A stretch of DNA of 9,516 nucleotides, taken from assembly GCA_964527325.1 (NCBI GenBank), contig CAZGNU010000056.1:1-9516 (forward strand), read 5' to 3'. The position numbers and the translations under genes are program-made. Below, piece after piece: positions 7,296 through 9,516 of this stretch. Numbering within the stretch: position 1 is the stretch's first letter; each line of letters starts with the position of its first letter. The DNA comes from UBA6164 sp964527325. Lineage in GTDB: Bacteria > Patescibacteriota > Gracilibacteria > BD1-5 > UBA6164. The notes beneath the pieces were generated by a model. It ran no database searches. It was given only the letters and a program-made list of their open reading frames with translations, and was not told the origin of the DNA.

Positions 7296-9395
7296 AATAT
7301 TTTCAAAATTAAGTCTCAGTAAACTTTCATCAGCTTCAACTAGTCTTACTTTCACACTATCTCATAACCTATATTTTTTTCATGTTTTTAGCTCTACATG
7401 TTCTTGTAATTCTTCTCTAAAATCAGTTTTTAATAATTCTACAAATCATTCAGCAGTATCAGGTAATGCTACAAAAAATCATTTTGGAAGTACTCAAGAA
7501 ATAGTTCATTCAAACTCTTCTCAAACTCTATTTTTATAATACTGAACAATATAGTAATCTTTAACTTTGTATTCTAATTTTTCTGCTTTTCTTTCTTTGT
7601 CTGAAGTATGTTTTGAAACATCATCAAGTATATTATTATAGTGTCCAAATCTGGTATTATTTAATTTTCCAGTAATTTTTTCTTTTATTATTCTATGAAT
7701 TTGTAAATCTGGGTATCTTCTAATTGGTGAAGTAAAATGACTATAAAAACTAAGCCCAAGACCAAAATGTCCAAAATTTTCTTTTGAGTATACTGCTTTT
7801 GAAAGTGTTCTAAGTATTATTTTTTCAATAACCTCTTTAGCTACAACCTCACCCCTAACCCCTCTCCTTTGGAGTAGAGGGGAATTTAATTGGTCTTGAT
7901 CCCTCTCCTCCAAAGGAGAGGGTTGGGGTGAGGTTATTTTTTTCAATAGCTCTGAAAATTCTTTTGTATTTCATTTTTTAAACTGAAAATCTATTCCAAA
8001 TAAATTAAGAGTATCTTGAAGTTTTAGTAAGTTATCAGCACTTGGTTCCTCGTGAATTCTATATAAAAAAGGTAAATCAGAAAAATATTTACTAACAGAT
8101 TCATTAGCTGAAATCATAAATTCCTCTATCATTTTATTTGAATCAAATCTAGGATATTCTTTTATTCAAACTGGATTTCACTTATTATCCAAAATAATTT
8201 TTGTTTCTGGAAATTCAAAGTTTAATACTCACTTTGATTGTCTATATCTTGTTATTTTTTGTTTTAGGGTGTTTGCTGTTTGAAGTTTAGAAACAACCTC
8301 ACTTTTATTTTCTCATAAACCAACCTCACCCCTAACCCCTCTCCTTTGGAGTATAGGGGAAAATGTACCCTCCTTCTCCCCCAAGGGAGAGGGAATTCAA
8401 GGGTGAGGTTTGTCTTGTTGAGATGAGGTTACAATCTCATCCACTTCTTCATAAGTTAACCTATAATCACTTTTAATAATAGACTCATAAACCCTTGTCT
8501 TTGTAATCTTCCCATTATTTCAAATAGTCATTTCACAAGTAAGGGTAAGTTTTTCTGTGTTTGGATTTAGACTACAAAGATCATTACTTAGTTTTTCTGG
8601 TAACATAGGAATAACTCTGTCTACCAAATAAGTAGAAGTAGCTCTTTTATATGCTTCTTTATCAAGTGTACTTTGTTCAGTTACATAGTGTGCAACATCA
8701 GCTATATGTACATAAAGCTTATATCATTTAATCCCTCCCCCTTCGGGTACTCCCTTTGAAAAAGGGAGATTAATTTGTTCTATTGAAATTGCATCATCAA
8801 GGTCCTTTGCATCAGCTCAGTCTATTGTGAAAGTAAATAGTTTTCTTAGATCTTCTCTTTTTTTATATTCTTTTTTAGGAATATTTGTTCAAAATTTCTT
8901 ACTTGCTTCTATTACTTTTTTTGGAAAATCTATTTTTCATCCTCATTCAATAATAAGACCTAAAACTTCAACACTTTTATCTCACTTTTTTCATATTATT
9001 TTTTTTATGACTCACTCTGGATTTCTTCATTTCCATTCTTTTATTAACACTCAAACAATATCCCCTTGCTTTGCTTCCATAGAAAATTTTCATGGAACAA
9101 AAATATCATTTTTTATATTAGGATTATTAGGTTTAACAAAACCAAATCTATTATTTTTTCCAGGTAAATATTCTCAAACTACTAAATCTGTTTTTCTCTC
9201 TATCACCTTAGTTACTTCTGCTTCCTGCTTTCACTTAAATATTTTTACACTTGCCTCAACTCTATCTCAATCTAATGCTCAGTTTTTATTACGTCAAAAA
9301 ACAAAGAATCATTTATCTATTCCCTCCACATCCACAAATCAAAAATCTCATTTTCATTGAGAATATATTCAGTTTATTATTTTTTTATTTTTCAT
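7293..9395 (-). CDS. rnr: Ribonuclease R (RNB-domain 3'-5' exoribonuclease) with three in-frame repeat insertions
   Basis: RNase R degrades structured RNA from the 3' end in the cytoplasm. The protein is 700 aa with UGA as Gly. Domains: cold-shock domains from residue 1 (GKGDFGFVDVEG near 14-25; second near 60-110 with RFGFVKPN), the RNB catalytic domain with DGADAKDLDDA at 192-202 (D192, D198, D200 and D201 match the metal-binding Asp set), VHIADVAHYV (229-238), YLVDRVIPMLPEKLSN, IEEFMISANE, LPFLYRIHEEP, HFTSPIRRYPDLQIHR, and a C-terminal S1 domain from about 622 (GTISGVLPKGFFVALPDTAEGF). The N-terminal helix-turn-helix of larger RNase R proteins is absent. Residues about 208-222, 328-359 and 488-517 are encoded by GC-rich palindromic repeats and have no counterpart in ordinary RNase R, yet the frame and all core motifs are kept. 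The start MKNKKIINGIYSQ at 9395 leads straight into the first cold-shock domain. The stop is TAA. Confidence 0.95.
7845..7935. repeat. Long palindromic repeat, copy A, inside rnr
   Basis: A 91-base element begins AACCTCACCCCTAACCCC and ends with nearly its reverse complement, GGGTTGGGGTGAGGTT. The arms form an almost perfect stem of about 27 bp with two bulges, around an AT-rich centre. Translated on the (-) strand it gives SPQPSPLEERDQ and then SPLLQRRGVRGEV, residues 488-517 of RNase R. The translated signatures SPLLQRRGVRGEV and TSPQPSPLEE are ones I associate with repeats found in many unrelated bacterial genomes. Confidence 0.9.
8322..8410. repeat. Long palindromic repeat, copy B, inside rnr
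   Basis: An 89-base relative of copy A. The outer arms AACCTCACCC / GGGTGAGGTT are perfect; the left half is nearly identical to copy A (CCCTAACCCCTCTCCTTTGG) while the right half has diverged. On the (-) strand it encodes IPSPLGEKEG and SPILQRRGVRGEV, about residues 328-359 of RNase R, after the conserved RLTYEEV. Confidence 0.88.
8728..8773. repeat. Short GC-rich palindromic repeat, copy 3, inside rnr
   Basis: It is bounded by TTAATC and GATTAA and contains CCCTCCCCCTTCGGGTACTC and a CCCTTT/AAAGGG hairpin. On the (-) strand it encodes LPFSKGVPEGGGI, about residues 208-222 of RNase R, between the catalytic DDAISIE and YKLYVHIADV. It is a different repeat type from the two long copies in the same gene. 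Confidence 0.88.
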
Positions 9396-9401
9396 GAATA
9401 T

Positions 9402-9429
9402 ACTATAATTACAATCATAAAAAAAGCAA
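9402..9429 (-). promoter_or_regulatory. Likely rnr promoter with no leader
   Basis: On the (-) strand a TTGCTT -35 box (9424-9429) and a TATAGT -10 box (9402-9407) are 16 bases apart. Transcription would begin near 9395, which is the A of the rnr ATG, so the mRNA would be leaderless or nearly so. No Shine-Dalgarno sequence is present. Confidence 0.4.
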
Positions 9430-9447
9430 CCTACCGTACTAAGAAAG

Positions 9448-9504
9448 TTAAAATGTAACCGAAACATGGTATACTAAAGAGGTATTTAACCTCTAATTAA
9501 CCAT
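9448..9504 (+). promoter_or_regulatory. Divergent promoter with nested inverted repeats
   Basis: A weak -35 (TTAAAA, 9448-9453) and a TATACT -10 (9470-9475) point to the right. Overlapping and following them are nested inverted repeats: an inner AGAGGT / ACCTCT (9478-9483 with 9489-9494, loop ATTTA) and an outer ATGGT / ACCAT (9466-9470 with 9500-9504). This could be an operator or a leader hairpin for the gene starting at the right edge. Confidence 0.4.
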
Positions 9505-9507
9505 ATT

Positions 9508-9516
9508 ATGAATATG
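9508..9516 (+). CDS. Possible start of a gene cut by the window edge
   Basis: ATG AAT ATG follows a plausible promoter and hairpin leader on the + strand, divergent from rnr. Only three codons are visible, so nothing can be said about the product, and the start could equally be the second ATG. Confidence 0.25.

Noticed and set aside
7845..8410. A transposon pair or IS element bounded by the two long palindromes
   Set aside because: The DNA between them is conserved RNase R coding sequence with no transposase, and each palindrome is a complete element by itself.
8827..9360. A 177-codon open frame on the + strand opposite rnr
   Set aside because: It is antisense to the cold-shock and early RNB regions of rnr, which match the family residue by residue. 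Its content is a by-product of AT-rich antisense codons.

Overview
The window is AT-rich bacterial DNA from an organism that reads UGA as glycine (translation table 25). That points to the candidate-phyla lineages Absconditabacteria (SR1) or Gracilibacteria (BD1-5). With the standard code almost every gene here breaks into short pieces. With UGA as Gly the pieces join into full-length proteins, and the recoded positions fall on invariant glycines: both P-loop glycines of the ATPase, the HIGN and GKDQ glycines of TrpRS, and the catalytic-loop glycine of RNase R. UGG still encodes Trp, and the stops used are only UAA and UAG. By my count 21 of 23 glycines in the ATPase and all 6 in the MazF toxin are UGA codons.

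Layout, left to right. Bases 1-42 may be the tail of a + strand gene. At 172-1425 (-) lies a DUF4143-type AAA ATPase. At 1558-2526 (-) is tryptophanyl-tRNA synthetase (trpS), downstream of an AI-2E/PerM-family membrane protein at 2574-3725 (-). A + strand toxin-antitoxin pair follows: a ribbon-helix-helix antitoxin (3912-4142) and a MazF-family toxin (4145-4498). It converges through a shared bidirectional terminator on a large (-) gene, 4538-7165, coding for a repeat-rich protein with a peptidoglycan-binding-like segment and a C-terminal CHAP/NlpC-type Cys-His hydrolase domain. That gene contains a 10-N assembly gap at the edge of a tandem repeat. RNase R (rnr, 7293-9395, -) comes next, followed by a divergent promoter region whose + strand gene begins at the right edge.

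The most striking feature is a set of dispersed GC-rich palindromic repeats of at least three types in this AT-rich background. Two long copies (7845-7935, 8322-8410) and one short copy (8728-8773) sit inside rnr and are translated in frame. They add about 15, 31 and 30 residues to RNase R at places where other RNase R proteins have loops. Another short copy touches the rnr stop codon, another lies upstream of the AI-2E gene, and a different hairpin repeat lies at the trpS start. This resembles the Rickettsia palindromic elements that insert in frame into protein genes.

No tRNA, rRNA, CRISPR array or transposase was seen. Apart from the TA pair and the likely AI-2E/trpS transcription unit, the genes look like independent units, and I see no shared pathway. 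Ribosome binding sites of the AGGAGG type are not evident upstream of any gene, and at least the rnr promoter spacing suggests a leaderless mRNA.
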